Counted from the stretch's first letter, positions 1-9,863 are shown. The stretch is 64,000 bases of DNA from Roseburia sp. 1XD42-34 (GCF_009917385.1 NZ_QWLJ01000005.1:185079-249078); one strand, 5' to 3'. Translations and numbers: made by a program. The notes: a model not told the origin generated them from the sequence alone.

Positions 1-772
1 TCTCCAGTAATCCATATAACGTTGGGTTTTTCTGTTCCATTTCGTTAATGATGAGAATAATTTGTTTCACTAACGTATGATGCCGGAAGTCTTTCATATC
101 GTTTGGGTTTAATTCTATATTTTCCCCCCACTTGCAAACCTCTATCGGGTTATTATAGTTTATCTCCTGTAACCAAACTAAAATAGCTGTTTTTACAACA
201 GGGTGGATCTCTTCCTTTACTAATAGTTGGAACATTTTACGACTAGGCTCACTTTTCATACGGCGTAATTTTTCAATTACCTGCCACTGTTTTTGGTAGT
301 CACAAGCAGCAATGGCGTTATTTAATTCTTCCATATATGCCGTACTATGTTCAATTACCATATCTGCTTTTAATTTACTACTCATTTCATATAATTGTTG
401 AAATTGCCCTTTTAAAACTTCCGGTACTTCATGTTCTTTAAACTCTTCTTCCACCTGTTGCATTAATGTATCGTATTGATTTGTTTGAAATAAAATGGTT
501 AAATAAATATGTAAATAGTGATAATAGTGATTACCTTGATGTTGAAGCACATCCTCGCATATTTCCTGAGCTTCCTGATGTCGACCTAACTCAATTAAAC
601 AAATCAACTTTCCACTTACAATTTCATAGCTGTTGATTTGATAACTTAATAATTCATCCAACTTATCCAATGCTTCAGCAAACCTTTTTTCTTTTAAGGC
701 CATTAAACTTTCTTCTTCCAGTGCCGTTCTCCACTTTGGAAACAAAATAACGTTTTCGCGTTGCTTCATCAT
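1..772 (-). CDS. ysoA: YsoA-like TPR protein, N-terminal part (runs off the window)
   Basis: The minus strand is open from ATG 772 to the left edge, giving 257 residues without a stop; the C-terminus lies outside the window. The start has the Shine-Dalgarno AGGAGGG and two consecutive Met codons (772 and 769). The N-terminus reads MMKQRENVILFPKW, followed by helical repeats with TPR-like spacing (ALKEKRFAEALDKLDELL, then LIELGRHQEAQEICEDVL). B. subtilis YsoA is a cytoplasmic TPR protein of about 340 residues with unknown role, encoded near tig/clpX and in the same neighbourhood as the ysnB-racE block found further along here. That synteny supports the name. The function is not known beyond likely protein-protein interaction. 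Confidence 0.75.
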   Translation of the reverse strand, partial: MMKQRENVILFPKWRTALEEESLMALKEKRFAEALDKLDELLSYQINSYEIVSGKLICLIELGRHQEAQEICEDVLQHQGNHYYHYLHIYLTILFQTNQYDTLMQQVEEEFKEHEVPEVLKGQFQQLYEMSSKLKADMVIEHSTAYMEELNNAIAACDYQKQWQVIEKLRRMKSEPSRKMFQLLVKEEIHPVVKTAILVWLQEINYNNPIEVCKWGENIELNPNDMKDFRHHTLVKQIILIINEMEQKNPTLYGLLE

Positions 773-802
773 TTCCCTCCTTTCCAAGTTCAGTCAGATC
801 GG

Positions 803-914
803 TGTTCAAAAAGGAGGTAACGCCAGATCGATAATTCGAGGGGTCTTAAAAATAAAAATGCATTACATGTGATGATAGAGTTGTAAGAAGCACTTTTAAC
901 CAACTTTTTGAACA
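803..914. repeat. 112-bp segment bounded by an 11-bp perfect inverted repeat
   Basis: TGTTCAAAAAG at 803-813 is matched by its exact reverse complement at 904-914. The segment fills the divergent gap between ysoA and the HD-domain gene, so it probably also carries their promoters. It could be a small MITE-like insertion or a regulatory dyad. No second copy was found in this window. Confidence 0.4.
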
Positions 915-1061
915 ACTACTTTAACTATAACATACTAAATATTCTTTCCCGGAGCAATGAGTTTTGAAACCTTTTCCTTTAAGGTTCTTCTACTTTTATT
1001 ATTGCAACAGATGACGATAGAAGATATACATTTATTACTATTATACAAAGAGGTGAAAATC

Positions 1062-1673
1062 ATGCAGAATAAATTAAAACGTATTTACCAAATTATTAGA
1101 CTAGGAGAAAATTTAAAAACAGAGCTACGACATAGCTGGTTGTCCAACGGTAGAAGGGAAAGCGTTGCAGAGCACACATGGCGCATGACGTTAATGGCTG
1201 TTTTACTGCAGCCATATTTAAAAACAAATCTGGACATGGACAAACTATTAAAAATGATCATTATTCATGATCTAGTAGAAGCAGAAGCACGAGATATTCC
1301 TGTCTTTGAAATTATGAATGATGTAGCAGCCATGAAACAGAAACAAGCTAATGAATTGCAAGCAATGAGCAATATCAAAAACATCTTACCTGAAGAAATA
1401 GGGGAAGATTTGTATCGAATTTGGATTGAATTTGAGGCAAAAGAAACATACGAAGCAAAAGTTGCGAATGCATTGGATAAATTAGAAGTCCAAATACAAC
1501 ACAATGAAGCGGATATTAGCACATGGAAGCCAATTGAATACGAGTTGTGCTTACTACTTGGAGAGCATACAGATTTTAGCTCTGTTTTAACCGAATTAAA
1601 AGCCATTATAGAACTAGAAGCAAAAGAAAAAATACAGCATTCACAAAAGCAAACAATAACATTTACAGAATAA
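1062..1673 (+). CDS. HD-domain 5'-nucleotidase (YfbR/HDDC2-like)
   Basis: This 203-residue protein belongs to the HD-domain family that includes E. coli YfbR and eukaryotic HDDC2, metal-dependent 5'-deoxyribonucleotidases that hydrolyse nucleoside monophosphates in the cytosol. The metal ligands are visible in order: His38 in VAEHTW, His69-Asp70 in IIIHDLVEAEARD, and Asp139 in NALDKLEVQIQHN. A longer reading from 957 adds 35 leucine-rich residues with no ribosome site. The ATG at 1062 follows AGAGGTG and starts at the conserved LKRIYQIIRLGENLKTELRH segment, so it was chosen. Monocistronic. Family assignment is firm; the exact substrate is inferred. Confidence 0.8.
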   Translation: MQNKLKRIYQIIRLGENLKTELRHSWLSNGRRESVAEHTWRMTLMAVLLQPYLKTNLDMDKLLKMIIIHDLVEAEARDIPVFEIMNDVAAMKQKQANELQAMSNIKNILPEEIGEDLYRIWIEFEAKETYEAKVANALDKLEVQIQHNEADISTWKPIEYELCLLLGEHTDFSSVLTELKAIIELEAKEKIQHSQKQTITFTE

Positions 1674-1799
1674 GACATACGTTCACTATGATAATGGCTT
1701 ACATAACAGTTATATAGCCAGCCGTTCCATTAGTAAAAAGTTATATGGAATGGCTGGCATCTTTTATTTTTTTATTCCGAAGTAGAGCGACTTTTTCAC

Positions 1800-2230
1800 A
1801 AGGTAAGAAAGTATAAAAATTTTGGCATCGGGATAACGATATAACGGAATAGTCACGTCCGGCTTAAGCGCCCAGCAACGATGCGACTTTATAAATGCAC
1901 CCTTCGATAAGACCTCATCGGTTCGCCTGTAAGAGGAAGGCGACTAAAAACGGACTTGCCGTCCAGACGTCGGATATCCCTGTTGTAGTGGCATGTCCTT
2001 TATCCCGTAAAAAGGCGTTGTAGACTCCCACGGTCTAAGAATGGAAGATGTGAGCGGAAGAAATCAAAGCGGGAGATAACAGCACCTAAATCTCCTATTT
2101 CTTAAGAGGTCTTTAAGTCATACCCTTGGGCTGCTAACCATCAGCGGTGGATAAAGAAACCCCCGCTGATGGAAGGTTCACTTTATCTTTCGTTGATTCG
2201 TTCCATTCGCTACGTTGCTAACCAGGCGCC
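1800..2230 (-). repeat. F1 dispersed repeat, copy A (interrupted by an F2 element)
   Basis: The flanks match copy D (33111-33374) in reverse orientation: GGGATAACGATATAACGGAA, AGTCACGTCCGGCTTAAGCG and CGCTACGTTGCTAA are shared. The copy is split at about 1996-2176 by an F2 element. No open reading frame is conserved between F1 copies, so this is a noncoding repeat. It is more GC-rich than its surroundings. Confidence 0.8.
1996..2176 (-). repeat. F2 repeat (IS200/IS605-like MITE) nested in F1 copy A
   Basis: Read on the minus strand this matches the other F2 copies: a hairpin with arms CATCAGCGG/CCGCTGATG, then GGTATGACTTAAAGACCTCT, TGTTATCTCCCGCTTTG, and an end at ACGGGATAAA. Its edges are defined because the F1 sequence resumes on either side with no obvious target duplication, as expected for IS200/IS605-type insertion. 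The mobility mechanism is inference. Confidence 0.7.
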
Positions 2231-2662
2231 CCGTGGCCTTGTTCCACTATAGGAGAGTATAAAATTTCTATGATTTTCTATGATTTATAGTATAAGAAAA
2301 ACTGCAGCTTTCGCATAAAGATTTGGCGGTAAGCCAAGTTTTTCTAAAATGTTGAATTTATTATTTGTGCATTTTATAACGATATGTATACACGTTGTAA
2401 ACCAAATCTCCAAAGAGGGAGGCATTCTTTATTGATGGTTTGATAGCAGAAGTGTGCATTTGGCTTAAGCATCTCACTGATCCTCTTAGTCATCCCTTCA
2501 TTAGAGAACAACTAAATTCATTTACTAAAAGCCCCGCAAAATTTCTTTTGAGAGGCTTTTTCTCTATAAGATCAGAAATAAATGTATGGATTATTGGGGA
2601 ATCAGACTTATTTGCCTTATGATTTAATTGACCGTGAATTACACAGACTAGTCTTCTTTATT
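2231..2662. other. Noncoding gap with nested hairpin
   Basis: No supported gene. A rod-like structure at 2295-2345 has 9-bp outer arms (AGAAAAACT / AGTTTTTCT) around an inner TTGGC/GCCAA hairpin. The 60-codon frame at 2440-2622 has no ribosome site and no recognisable family. Confidence 0.4.
2527..2560 (-). terminator. Candidate terminator for the flavin operon
   Basis: On the minus strand AGCCTC pairs with GGGGCT (one G-U pair) and TTTT follows. It lies about 100 nt after the stop of the tail-flavinylated reductase. The stem is short, so confidence is modest. Confidence 0.4.
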
Positions 2663-3898
2663 TTAGTGATTAACAGAGGTGCTAGAAACCGTATCTACAT
2701 TTTTATGAACACCATCATTGGCCGTGGCACCTGATACACCATCTACATCGTGGTTATCATTAGCTGAAGCACCAGAAACGGCATCTACATCTCCAACTAA
2801 TTTTTGACCAGTTTGTTTTAAATACCAGTCGATGATTGGTTTGAAATCTAATATAAACTCATTAATTCCAACATAGTTTCCTGCTTTATCATGCATAGCT
2901 TGATAATTATGAACCACATATTTGTCAGGTCCGTGAGTGGGAACGTGAACACGAACAGCGTCTTTAGCTCCAGAACGTAATTGTTGAATCACCCATTCTA
3001 CGTTTTTAAGGGACTTTAGTGGGTGACAATCAGCTAATGGATTCCCTACTTGACCTGGTGTACGTGAAGCCAACATTTCTTCAGCAGGCAATGTATGGTT
3101 ATAGTACAGGAATTGGTTATTGCTGTCTGCATAAGTTAATTCCATTGGCATGGAAGCTAGGAAATAATTCAATTGATCTACCGTTAAGATACCGCGATCT
3201 AATTTCACATACGTCTTCCCCTCAACAGCGTCTACTGCTTCAGCAGCCTTCTCTACCCAGTCTTCTGCCGCCATATCAACACCCTCAATGGTGGTGTCGA
3301 TTTTACCTGTTGCGTGTAAATCTTCTGGCTTAGCTAGCTTCTTAGGGCCTTCTAAGGCTGCCAAGACTTTAACAAAACGGACAAATTTTTGCAAAATACT
3401 TTCTAAAAATTTCTGAGTTCCTTGATCTTTCAAGTTACCTTGTTCATCAAAGGCTTCTTTTACTTTGCCTAGTAAAAATTCATTTCCGGGCATAACAATC
3501 GCGTTAACTCCTGGCGCATCCAAGATTTGACGTAAGTGTAATTGCGCACGTGAAGAACCTTGAGCATAGTATGAAGCTCCTACAATCATTACTGGTTTGT
3601 TTTCAAGTGGATGAATTTTAAATGATAACCACTCTATTAAACTTTTCAAGCCAGCTGGAATGGTATGGTTATGCTCAGGAGTGGCAATAATCACACCATC
3701 TGCGTGCATAATTTTATTATTAATCCGCTGTATAGCTGGACTATTCGTTTGATCATCACTTTGATTGAATAGTGGCACATCTTTAATTTCAATGACTTCC
3801 ATTTCAAATAAATGACTAAATTGTTTTGCGATATATTTTAATAAGATTCGGTTATATGATAGTTCTGCGTTAGATCCTACAATACCGACTAATTTCAT
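2663..3898 (-). CDS. NAD(P)H-dependent FMN reductase fused to a PAS domain, with tandem flavinylation motifs at the C-terminus
   Basis: 411 residues, cytosolic (no signal peptide). Residues 1-190 are a flavodoxin-like FMN reductase domain (LVGIVGSNAELSYNR, then ATPEHNHTIPAGLKSLIEWL). Residues about 247-355 (MELTYADSNNQFLYYNH onward) look like the PAS-type domain found at the end of DUF438 proteins. The last 40 residues hold three repeats: DAVSGAS (Asp372-Ser378), DGVSGAT (Asp386-Thr392) and a degraded DTVSSTS (402-408). The first two fit the ApbE acceptor pattern D-x-x-S/T-G-A-S/T, where FMN is esterified to the last Ser/Thr. An apbE gene two genes upstream supplies the transferase. The start at 3898 has AAAGGGGAGTG; a longer form from 3931 would overlap the previous gene. 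Natural electron acceptor unknown. Confidence 0.85.
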   Translation of the reverse strand: MKLVGIVGSNAELSYNRILLKYIAKQFSHLFEMEVIEIKDVPLFNQSDDQTNSPAIQRINNKIMHADGVIIATPEHNHTIPAGLKSLIEWLSFKIHPLENKPVMIVGASYYAQGSSRAQLHLRQILDAPGVNAIVMPGNEFLLGKVKEAFDEQGNLKDQGTQKFLESILQKFVRFVKVLAALEGPKKLAKPEDLHATGKIDTTIEGVDMAAEDWVEKAAEAVDAVEGKTYVKLDRGILTVDQLNYFLASMPMELTYADSNNQFLYYNHTLPAEEMLASRTPGQVGNPLADCHPLKSLKNVEWVIQQLRSGAKDAVRVHVPTHGPDKYVVHNYQAMHDKAGNYVGINEFILDFKPIIDWYLKQTGQKLVGDVDAVSGASANDNHDVDGVSGATANDGVHKNVDTVSSTSVNH

Positions 3899-3915
3899 AA
3901 ATGACACTCCCCTTT

Positions 3916-4524
3916 TTAGATAGGTTCCCATGAGAAATTTTCTGCTATTTTTCGGTTAATTGAATGCGCATGGTTTAACTGCTTAGTGATAGAAACAAAA
4001 GTTAAGAAATCATCAAATAATCCTTCAAGTGTCGCAACTTGTTGCTCATCTACTAAGTTCCCCGCTTCATCAAAAGCTTGCAGCGAATGACCTAACAAGA
4101 ATTCTGAACTAGGCATGATACGAGCTTTTAGTTCTGGCGCATCCAAAATTTGTCGTAAGTGAGCTTGAGCTCTCGAAGAACCTAGCGTTCCGTATGAAGC
4201 TCCTGTGATCATTACTGGCTTATCTACAAATGGAAAGACCCCGTAGGACAACCAGTTTAAGGTGTTCATTAATGATGCTGGTACAGCGTGGTCATACTCC
4301 GGTGTACTAATAATTACACCATCTGCCTCACTCATTTTGTCTGCTATTTCTTGAGCTAAAGCGGGTAATTTCTTATCCTCAGGCTTGTTGAACATCGGCA
4401 CATCTCTAATTTCTACCAATTCGATTTGTGCTTTATCCGAAAAATGTTTTTGCATAAATTGCAGTAACTTACGGTTAGTAGAATGGTCTGAGTTTGTCCC
4501 CACCAATCCAATAAAATGATTCAT
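3916..4524 (-). CDS. NADPH-dependent FMN reductase (flavodoxin fold)
   Basis: 202 residues with the phosphate-binding loop LVGTNSDHSTNR near the N-terminus and the flavin-contacting STPEYDHAVPASLMNTLNWL at about 90-110. It is a close homologue of the N-terminal domain of the next gene (shared ASYGTLGSSRAQAHLRQILD versus ASYYAQGSSRAQLHLRQILD) but has no PAS domain and no flavinylation tail. Its stop lies 17 nt before the start of the fusion protein, so the two are surely co-transcribed and may form a complex in which this subunit takes electrons from NAD(P)H. That role is inferred. Confidence 0.85.
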   Translation of the reverse strand: MNHFIGLVGTNSDHSTNRKLLQFMQKHFSDKAQIELVEIRDVPMFNKPEDKKLPALAQEIADKMSEADGVIISTPEYDHAVPASLMNTLNWLSYGVFPFVDKPVMITGASYGTLGSSRAQAHLRQILDAPELKARIMPSSEFLLGHSLQAFDEAGNLVDEQQVATLEGLFDDFLTFVSITKQLNHAHSINRKIAENFSWEPI

Positions 4525-4587
4525 TCTGTTTCTTCCTTTCCGCTAAATTATATATTTATATGGAGTCAGCTAACCCCGGTTAATAAC

Positions 4588-5526
4588 TCACATTGCTTTT
4601 TTAACTATTTTGGCCTCTAAAGCTGTTGAACAAAATATTGCTCCTTTATTTGTCACAACCATACATTCTATTCCTTGAAGACCGTTTACAATCTTGATAA
4701 TTTCGTCAGCAGATTTTCCAAACAAACGTGTAGTCCAAATTTCTCCATCAACAGATTGATCAGAAATAACAGTTAAACTAACCACGTCCGTTGTCATAGG
4801 ATAACCCGTTTGAGGGTCAATAATATGATGATAAGTCTGCCCATCTTGAGTCAAGCTTCTTTCATAAACTCCTGAAGTAACAACTGATTGATTGAAAATC
4901 TTTAAAACAGCTAAATAATCGTTGCGAGATTGTAAGGGATCTTGAATACCAATATGCCAGTTACCATCTGGCTTAGAAGAAGATCCCAAGACCACCAAGT
5001 TTCCACCCAGGTTAATTAACGCAGAAGTTACCTGAGTGTTTTTTAAAAAATCAATGATTAAATCTGCAATATAGCCTTTGGCTAATGCGCCTAAGTCGAT
5101 CAACATCCCTGGTTCATTTAGAAAGACAGTGCACTCGTTGTCATTAAGTACTATATTTTTAGGGTTTGTCCGCTCTAGCAACTCAGTAATTTCATTATTA
5201 TAAGGCACTCTAGCATTTGAAAAACCAATACGCCAAGTTTGCACTAACGGACCGATAGCAATGTTTAAATGGGTCTCTTTAGCACAACTGTGTTCTTTTC
5301 CTATCTTAATAAGTTCGTACAATTCCGGGTGTACAGTCACTGGGTGAATACCAGCATTTTTATTAACCTGCATCAACTCAGAATTAGGGTCGTTAGCACT
5401 AAAACGATGCTCATATTCTTTTAAACGCGCTACTACTTTATCTAAAATTGCTTCAGCAAATTCATGCTGAACAGATAAATCAATCACTGTCCCCATTAAG
5501 TGCACAACTCTTCTTTTTAGCTCCAA
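4588..5526 (-). CDS. apbE: FAD:protein FMN transferase, cytosolic ApbE
   Basis: 312 residues. ApbE enzymes use FAD and Mg2+ to attach FMN to a Ser/Thr in a short peptide motif of a partner protein. Family signatures visible: HLMGTVIDLSVQ at the N-terminus, DLGALAKGYIADLI, ALINLGGNLVVLGSS, and the metal-binding HHIIDPQTGYPM. Classical ApbE proteins are lipoproteins outside the membrane; this one begins MELKRRVVHLMG with no signal peptide or lipobox, so it must act in the cytosol. The obvious substrate is the neighbouring reductase with acceptor motifs in its tail. Gap to the following gene is 63 nt. Family is certain; the substrate is strongly suggested by context. Confidence 0.93.
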   Translation of the reverse strand: MELKRRVVHLMGTVIDLSVQHEFAEAILDKVVARLKEYEHRFSANDPNSELMQVNKNAGIHPVTVHPELYELIKIGKEHSCAKETHLNIAIGPLVQTWRIGFSNARVPYNNEITELLERTNPKNIVLNDNECTVFLNEPGMLIDLGALAKGYIADLIIDFLKNTQVTSALINLGGNLVVLGSSSKPDGNWHIGIQDPLQSRNDYLAVLKIFNQSVVTSGVYERSLTQDGQTYHHIIDPQTGYPMTTDVVSLTVISDQSVDGEIWTTRLFGKSADEIIKIVNGLQGIECMVVTNKGAIFCSTALEAKIVKKAM

Positions 5527-5596
5527 TCTCAGTCACCTCTTTTCTAATACATAGTTACACTTTTAGCTATCACCCTTCATATAAAAGAGAAACTAC

Positions 5597-6469
5597 CTAC
5601 TCTTCAAATCGATTCAAGACCTCTTTTTCCATATCGGATAAAAGTTTAAGTCCTACATGGTTTTTATTAATCTTGGCATAAGCTCGAGCGTCGTAGATGA
5701 GTTCTAATATAACGTGCTGCGGCTTATTTTGAGTAATAGCATTTTTAGCTAATTGAATGGCTGCTCGCGCTAAGTAATAAGTCACGTGATTGTCTGAGCA
5801 AATCGAAACAGCATACTCTAACAAGGCATTACTAGCATCAAATTCATCCATTTCGGCGTAAAACACACTACATTGAAAAACAATATTTAATACTCGCCAA
5901 GTATCTTCTACCTCTTTAGTAGGATACGTATAGATTCTTTCAAGAACCTTATTGAAATAAAACTCTGCCTTTTCCTGATCTTTTTCCCTTGAAAATACCA
6001 TGCCGATTCCGGTATATGCTAATAGACGAAATATTTCATAATCTTTCACTTCTTCTTCGAGTAAAATCTGATCAAAATTAAATAAAATATCAGTTATCTC
6101 AGCATCTTGAAAAATCATCACAAAGCCTTTTAAATAGTAGTAACGTAAAGCTAAAAGAGGTTCCTCTATCTTACAAACAGAGATAGTCTCTAGCAACGCT
6201 TGAGACTGCCCATATTCACTTGTGATGAGAAAAAATTCCGCCTTATTCATTTTTTCAATGATTTCCGTATATTTCACTCCAACTTTTGGAAAGAGTTCCC
6301 CCATTGGTAAACCTAAACGATTACATAACTTGATGAGAATCTTTAAATTAGGTACGTGACCATTATTTTCAAAACGACTCAAAGTGGCTTGAGTACATAT
6401 CCCATCAGCTAATTCTATTTGAGATAACCCTTTTTCTTTGCGTGCTTCAATAAATCTTTCGATATTCAT
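5597..6469 (-). CDS. Rgg/PlcR-type transcriptional regulator (HTH plus TPR-like repeats)
   Basis: 290 residues. The first 60 form an XRE-type helix-turn-helix (ARKEKGLSQIELADGICTQA, then LSRFENNGHVPNLKILIKLC). The rest is all helical with TPR-like repeats, the layout of the Rgg/GadR/MutR and PlcR regulators, which often bind short signal peptides. It lies 70 nt upstream of apbE on the same strand and probably controls the flavin operon. No peptide gene was seen beside it. Its effector could be a peptide or none. Confidence 0.8.
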   Translation of the reverse strand: MNIERFIEARKEKGLSQIELADGICTQATLSRFENNGHVPNLKILIKLCNRLGLPMGELFPKVGVKYTEIIEKMNKAEFFLITSEYGQSQALLETISVCKIEEPLLALRYYYLKGFVMIFQDAEITDILFNFDQILLEEEVKDYEIFRLLAYTGIGMVFSREKDQEKAEFYFNKVLERIYTYPTKEVEDTWRVLNIVFQCSVFYAEMDEFDASNALLEYAVSICSDNHVTYYLARAAIQLAKNAITQNKPQHVILELIYDARAYAKINKNHVGLKLLSDMEKEVLNRFEE

Positions 6470-7597
6470 TGCTATCCCTCCCGCAAGCTGAAATCCCCTT
6501 TATAACTATCCAACGATAATTACAAAAACAACGCTAACTATAACGAATCCTTAAAGTCAATCCTAGATCCGTTCAAACAACCAAATCCATCTCGTTTTGA
6601 ATATTAACAGCCATCAGTATTAGATATTTAATCCGTTTTCAAATTAAAAGTGGCAATTTAAGTTACTAATTTCTTTTATATTGTTGAATTTTTTGATCAA
6701 TATTTCACAATTAAATAATAACGCAATTATTATAATATGTCAATTTAAATATATATAAAAATATATATTTTATATATAATAAATTGCTGTTAAAATTTTT
6801 TGGTGATTAACGCATGATAATCACTCTGCAATAACGTTTTTCGAACTTTTCCGTTTTTGTACCATATTTAAACCATTTACGTTCTCTTTCTGTAATAGTT
6901 AAGACTTCCTTTAATTTACTAACAAATTAAATTAAAAAATGAGAACCAAATACCGATACTAATAAAGTGAAACTTTATGAAGTAAGAGTTTTCTACCACC
7001 CTCTACTGTTGTTCGCCTTAGCAAATCGAAAACTTAGGTACTTGCTATCTCTCGCCTAGGTTTCTTTGTATCACCTACTACTTGTGAAATAAAAATCGTA
7101 TGACATGTACATTCGGAAAAAAGCGAAACTTCATAGTGGATGATTTCTACAGGATATGCATAATTAAAGGTCGCTATTTTCCATTCCTGCTTCACGTAAT
7201 TCTAAAATGGGGGGGAATCATTTAACTTGCGTTCTGATAATAAAGGCGCAAGCGCCCGTTTAGCAACGTAGAGACTGGAACGAAGCAACTGAGATAAAGG
7301 AATCATGGTGAGGTAAGAACTAATGATGACTTATCGGAGGGCGATTCGTGAAGTCACCTAGTTACTGGGCGCTTGCGCCGGGCGTGGCTTATTCGGTTAT
7401 TTTTCATTATTCCAAAGCCACTAATTTTTATACTTTCTTACCTAGTAAGAAAAACTTTAAAAAACAACCTTCTACTTGTGAAACAAACATTATTTTTATC
7501 AGCAATGCCGTTCATTTTATTACAATTTACTATATACCAAGTAAGGGAGAATGATGTCATAAAATAATTCCCTATCATCACCAAAGGAGGCTCATCT
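6470..7597. other. 1.1-kb intergenic gap, no gene seen
   Basis: The AT-rich start (6480-6960) should hold the promoter of the minus-strand flavin operon. The 60-68 codon frames around 7348-7623 lie in an F1 repeat and are mutually overlapping shadows without family matches. The only structure recognised is the F1 copy at 7241-7446. Confidence 0.5.
7241..7446 (+). repeat. F1 dispersed repeat, copy B (internally deleted)
   Basis: It begins GGCGCAAGCGCCCGTTTAGC and ends near CTAATTTTTATACTTTCTTA, matching copies C and D at both ends. The middle stretch carrying GCCCGTTTTTAGTCGGCC, present in C and D, is missing. Confidence 0.75.
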
Positions 7598-8977
7598 ATG
7601 GAAAAAATAATGTCCATCACCAAACTTATAGATGGTTATAAGAAAAAAGAATTCTCACCTGTAGAAATTACCAAGCAGCATCTTAAAAGAATGGATGATA
7701 TAGATCATAAACTTCACGCTTTTATTACAATTGCATATGAAACTGCATTGGCACAAGCTAAAAACGCAGAAGATAACTATTTAAAAGGAAAACAATTAAG
7801 TGCACTTCAAGGGGTCCCTTTATCATATAAAGATTTAATTAACACGAATGGAGTTCGTACAACAAGTGGCTCTAAAATAAATCACAGCTATATACCGAAT
7901 TCCGATGCATATGTTGTTCAAAAATTAACACAGGCGGGGGCAATCAATCTCGGTAAAACCAATTTACACGAATTCGCTTTCGGTATTACGTCGACAAATC
8001 CTTTTTATGGAGCGGTTAAAAATCCTTGGAATCTAGACAACATTCCGGGGGGATCAAGTGGTGGATCAGGAGCTGCAGTATGTGCAAATCTGGGACTTGC
8101 TTCGATTGGAACAGATACAGGAGGGTCTATTCGCATACCAGCTTCTGCCTGTGGTGTTATTGGATTAAAACCTACTAAAAACATGGTAGATACTACAGGA
8201 GTGCAAGGAATTTCTTGGACTTTAGATCATGTGGGACCAATCACTCAAAATATAGGCGACCTCGCTATTATAATGAACGGTTTGACAGACAGATTATACC
8301 AAGAACATTGCCATACACAAATTTCAGGCATGCGGATAGGCGTGCCGCGTCATTATTTTACTTGTCATATAGATCCGGATATTCTACTCGCCTATCAAAA
8401 CGCACTTCAGCAGCTAGAAAGCCTCGGTGCCATACTCATGGAAATAGACATCTCGTCTGTTCAAACAGCGAGTGAACAAGTATTTCCTATTGCACTTGCA
8501 GAGGGGGCATCGATACATGAAAACCACCTTCGTTTTAAACTAAATGATTTTGGTGAAGATGTAAGAGCTCATTTAGAGGCTGGAAAATCGATTACTGCAA
8601 TGGATTATATTAAAGCACTAAACTGGCGTAAGAAAGCTATTTCCGAAGTTGATCAAGCTTTAACGGAGGTTGACATTATTGCCACGCCAACCTTACCTGT
8701 TAGCCCTAAACAAATTGGGGTGGAGTATGTTAAAGTGGATGATTTACATGAAGACATATTTACTTCAATGACAAGGTATACGCGTTTATTTAGCCTAACT
8801 GGACATCCAGCATTATCCATACCGATGGGCTTAGATACACAAGGAATGCCAATGGGTCTTCAACTTGCCAGTAAATACTATTATGAACCACTTTTAATCC
8901 GATCTGGGTTCGCTTTTGAACAAAGCTATTTAACTGACTTTTATGAGCAACGACAACGAATTTCCCAAAATCTATAA
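7598..8977 (+). CDS. Amidase signature family hydrolase (GatA-like)
   Basis: 459 residues. The amidase signature Ser-cisSer-Lys triad is visible: Lys in VPLSYKDLI, and the two serines in [11 protein letters not shown] and [12 protein letters not shown]. These enzymes hydrolyse amides; some are GatA subunits of the glutamyl-tRNA amidotransferase, but there is no gatB or gatC here and the C-terminus follows stand-alone amidases. The start has AAAGGAGG eight bases upstream. The chemoreceptor-like gene follows after 17 nt, so the two are probably one operon; sensing and degrading a related compound is a possible but untested link. Substrate unknown. Confidence 0.88.
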   Translation: MEKIMSITKLIDGYKKKEFSPVEITKQHLKRMDDIDHKLHAFITIAYETALAQAKNAEDNYLKGKQLSALQGVPLSYKDLINTNGVRTTSGSKINHSYIPNSDAYVVQKLTQAGAINLGKTNLHEFAFGITSTNPFYGAVKNPWNLDNIPGGSSGGSGAAVCANLGLASIGTDTGGSIRIPASACGVIGLKPTKNMVDTTGVQGISWTLDHVGPITQNIGDLAIIMNGLTDRLYQEHCHTQISGMRIGVPRHYFTCHIDPDILLAYQNALQQLESLGAILMEIDISSVQTASEQVFPIALAEGASIHENHLRFKLNDFGEDVRAHLEAGKSITAMDYIKALNWRKKAISEVDQALTEVDIIATPTLPVSPKQIGVEYVKVDDLHEDIFTSMTRYTRLFSLTGHPALSIPMGLDTQGMPMGLQLASKYYYEPLLIRSGFAFEQSYLTDFYEQRQRISQNL

Positions 8978-8994
8978 CAACTGGAGTGAAAAAA

Positions 8995-9846
8995 ATGGTA
9001 ACGCAAATACAAATTAATTCAGACGTTCTACGTAAATTAGTCGATATTATGCCAATAATGAAAGAACTTTTGCAAAATGAAAACATCCTCATCGGTGTAG
9101 TTGATTTAGAAAAGTATTTATATTATGCGCCTGGAAAAACACTTGATGCACAAGTAAACATTGGGGACCCCTTTTACGACCATGACTTATTTGGACAAGT
9201 GATTAATAATCGTAAGCGAACAATTATCAAAACACCTCCAGAATACGGCGAACCATTTAAAGGAATTGGCATTCCTATATTTGATCACGGTGATATGGTT
9301 GGCTGTGTGGGCATTGGTATTAGCTTAGATCAAGAGTATGAATTTCTTGATATTATCCAATCATTAGAAGAGCTTGCTGATCATGTACAAGGAAAAGCGC
9401 ATACTATGTTATCCCAAACAGAGGAGTTATCAGCAACCGTTCAAGAATTAGCTGCTCAGGCAGAAAGTGTTGAACAAAGTTCAGGAGAAATAAACGAAGT
9501 AACAGTGTTTATCAATAAAGTTTCGGAGCAATCTAACTTGCTCGGCTTGAATGCGGCAATCGAAGCAGCAAGAGCCGGTGAACATGGACGGACTTTTTCT
9601 GTTGTAGCGAAAGAAATTCGTAAAATGGCTACTGACTCTTCCAGTGCAACAGAAAAGATAAGCTCTGTCTTAGACGATATTATGCAAAACATAGAACAAA
9701 CAACGGAACAATTAACGGATATTGCTCAAGCAGTTCAAAGCCAGGAAAGTGAGGCAGAAGCATTTTCGCAGATGACCGAAGAATTAAATGAAATGACGAA
9801 TAAATTAAAAAACCATGTTGAAATTTTAACAAATGAACTGGACTAA
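8995..9846 (+). CDS. Short soluble chemoreceptor (YfmS-like)
   Basis: About 283 residues without any membrane segment. Residues about 20-125 form a ligand-sensing domain ([18 protein letters not shown]), followed by a short coiled-coil signalling region with the receptor tip [20 protein letters not shown], which contacts CheA/CheW. B. subtilis YfmS has the same size and build and acts from the cytoplasm. A GTG at 8986 in frame would overlap the ribosome site TGGAG, so ATG 8995 was chosen. Located 17 nt after the amidase gene. Confidence 0.85.
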   Translation: MVTQIQINSDVLRKLVDIMPIMKELLQNENILIGVVDLEKYLYYAPGKTLDAQVNIGDPFYDHDLFGQVINNRKRTIIKTPPEYGEPFKGIGIPIFDHGDMVGCVGIGISLDQEYEFLDIIQSLEELADHVQGKAHTMLSQTEELSATVQELAAQAESVEQSSGEINEVTVFINKVSEQSNLLGLNAAIEAARAGEHGRTFSVVAKEIRKMATDSSSATEKISSVLDDIMQNIEQTTEQLTDIAQAVQSQESEAEAFSQMTEELNEMTNKLKNHVEILTNELD

Positions 9847-9863
9847 GCTTTATATTTAGAGCG

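Noticed and set aside
1265..1678. 137-codon minus-strand frame
   Set aside because: Antisense shadow of the HD-domain gene; no ribosome site and Cys/Ser-rich composition typical of reversed coding sequence.
2440..2622. 60-codon plus-strand frame
   Set aside because: No ribosome site, no family, ends in the terminator-like hairpin.
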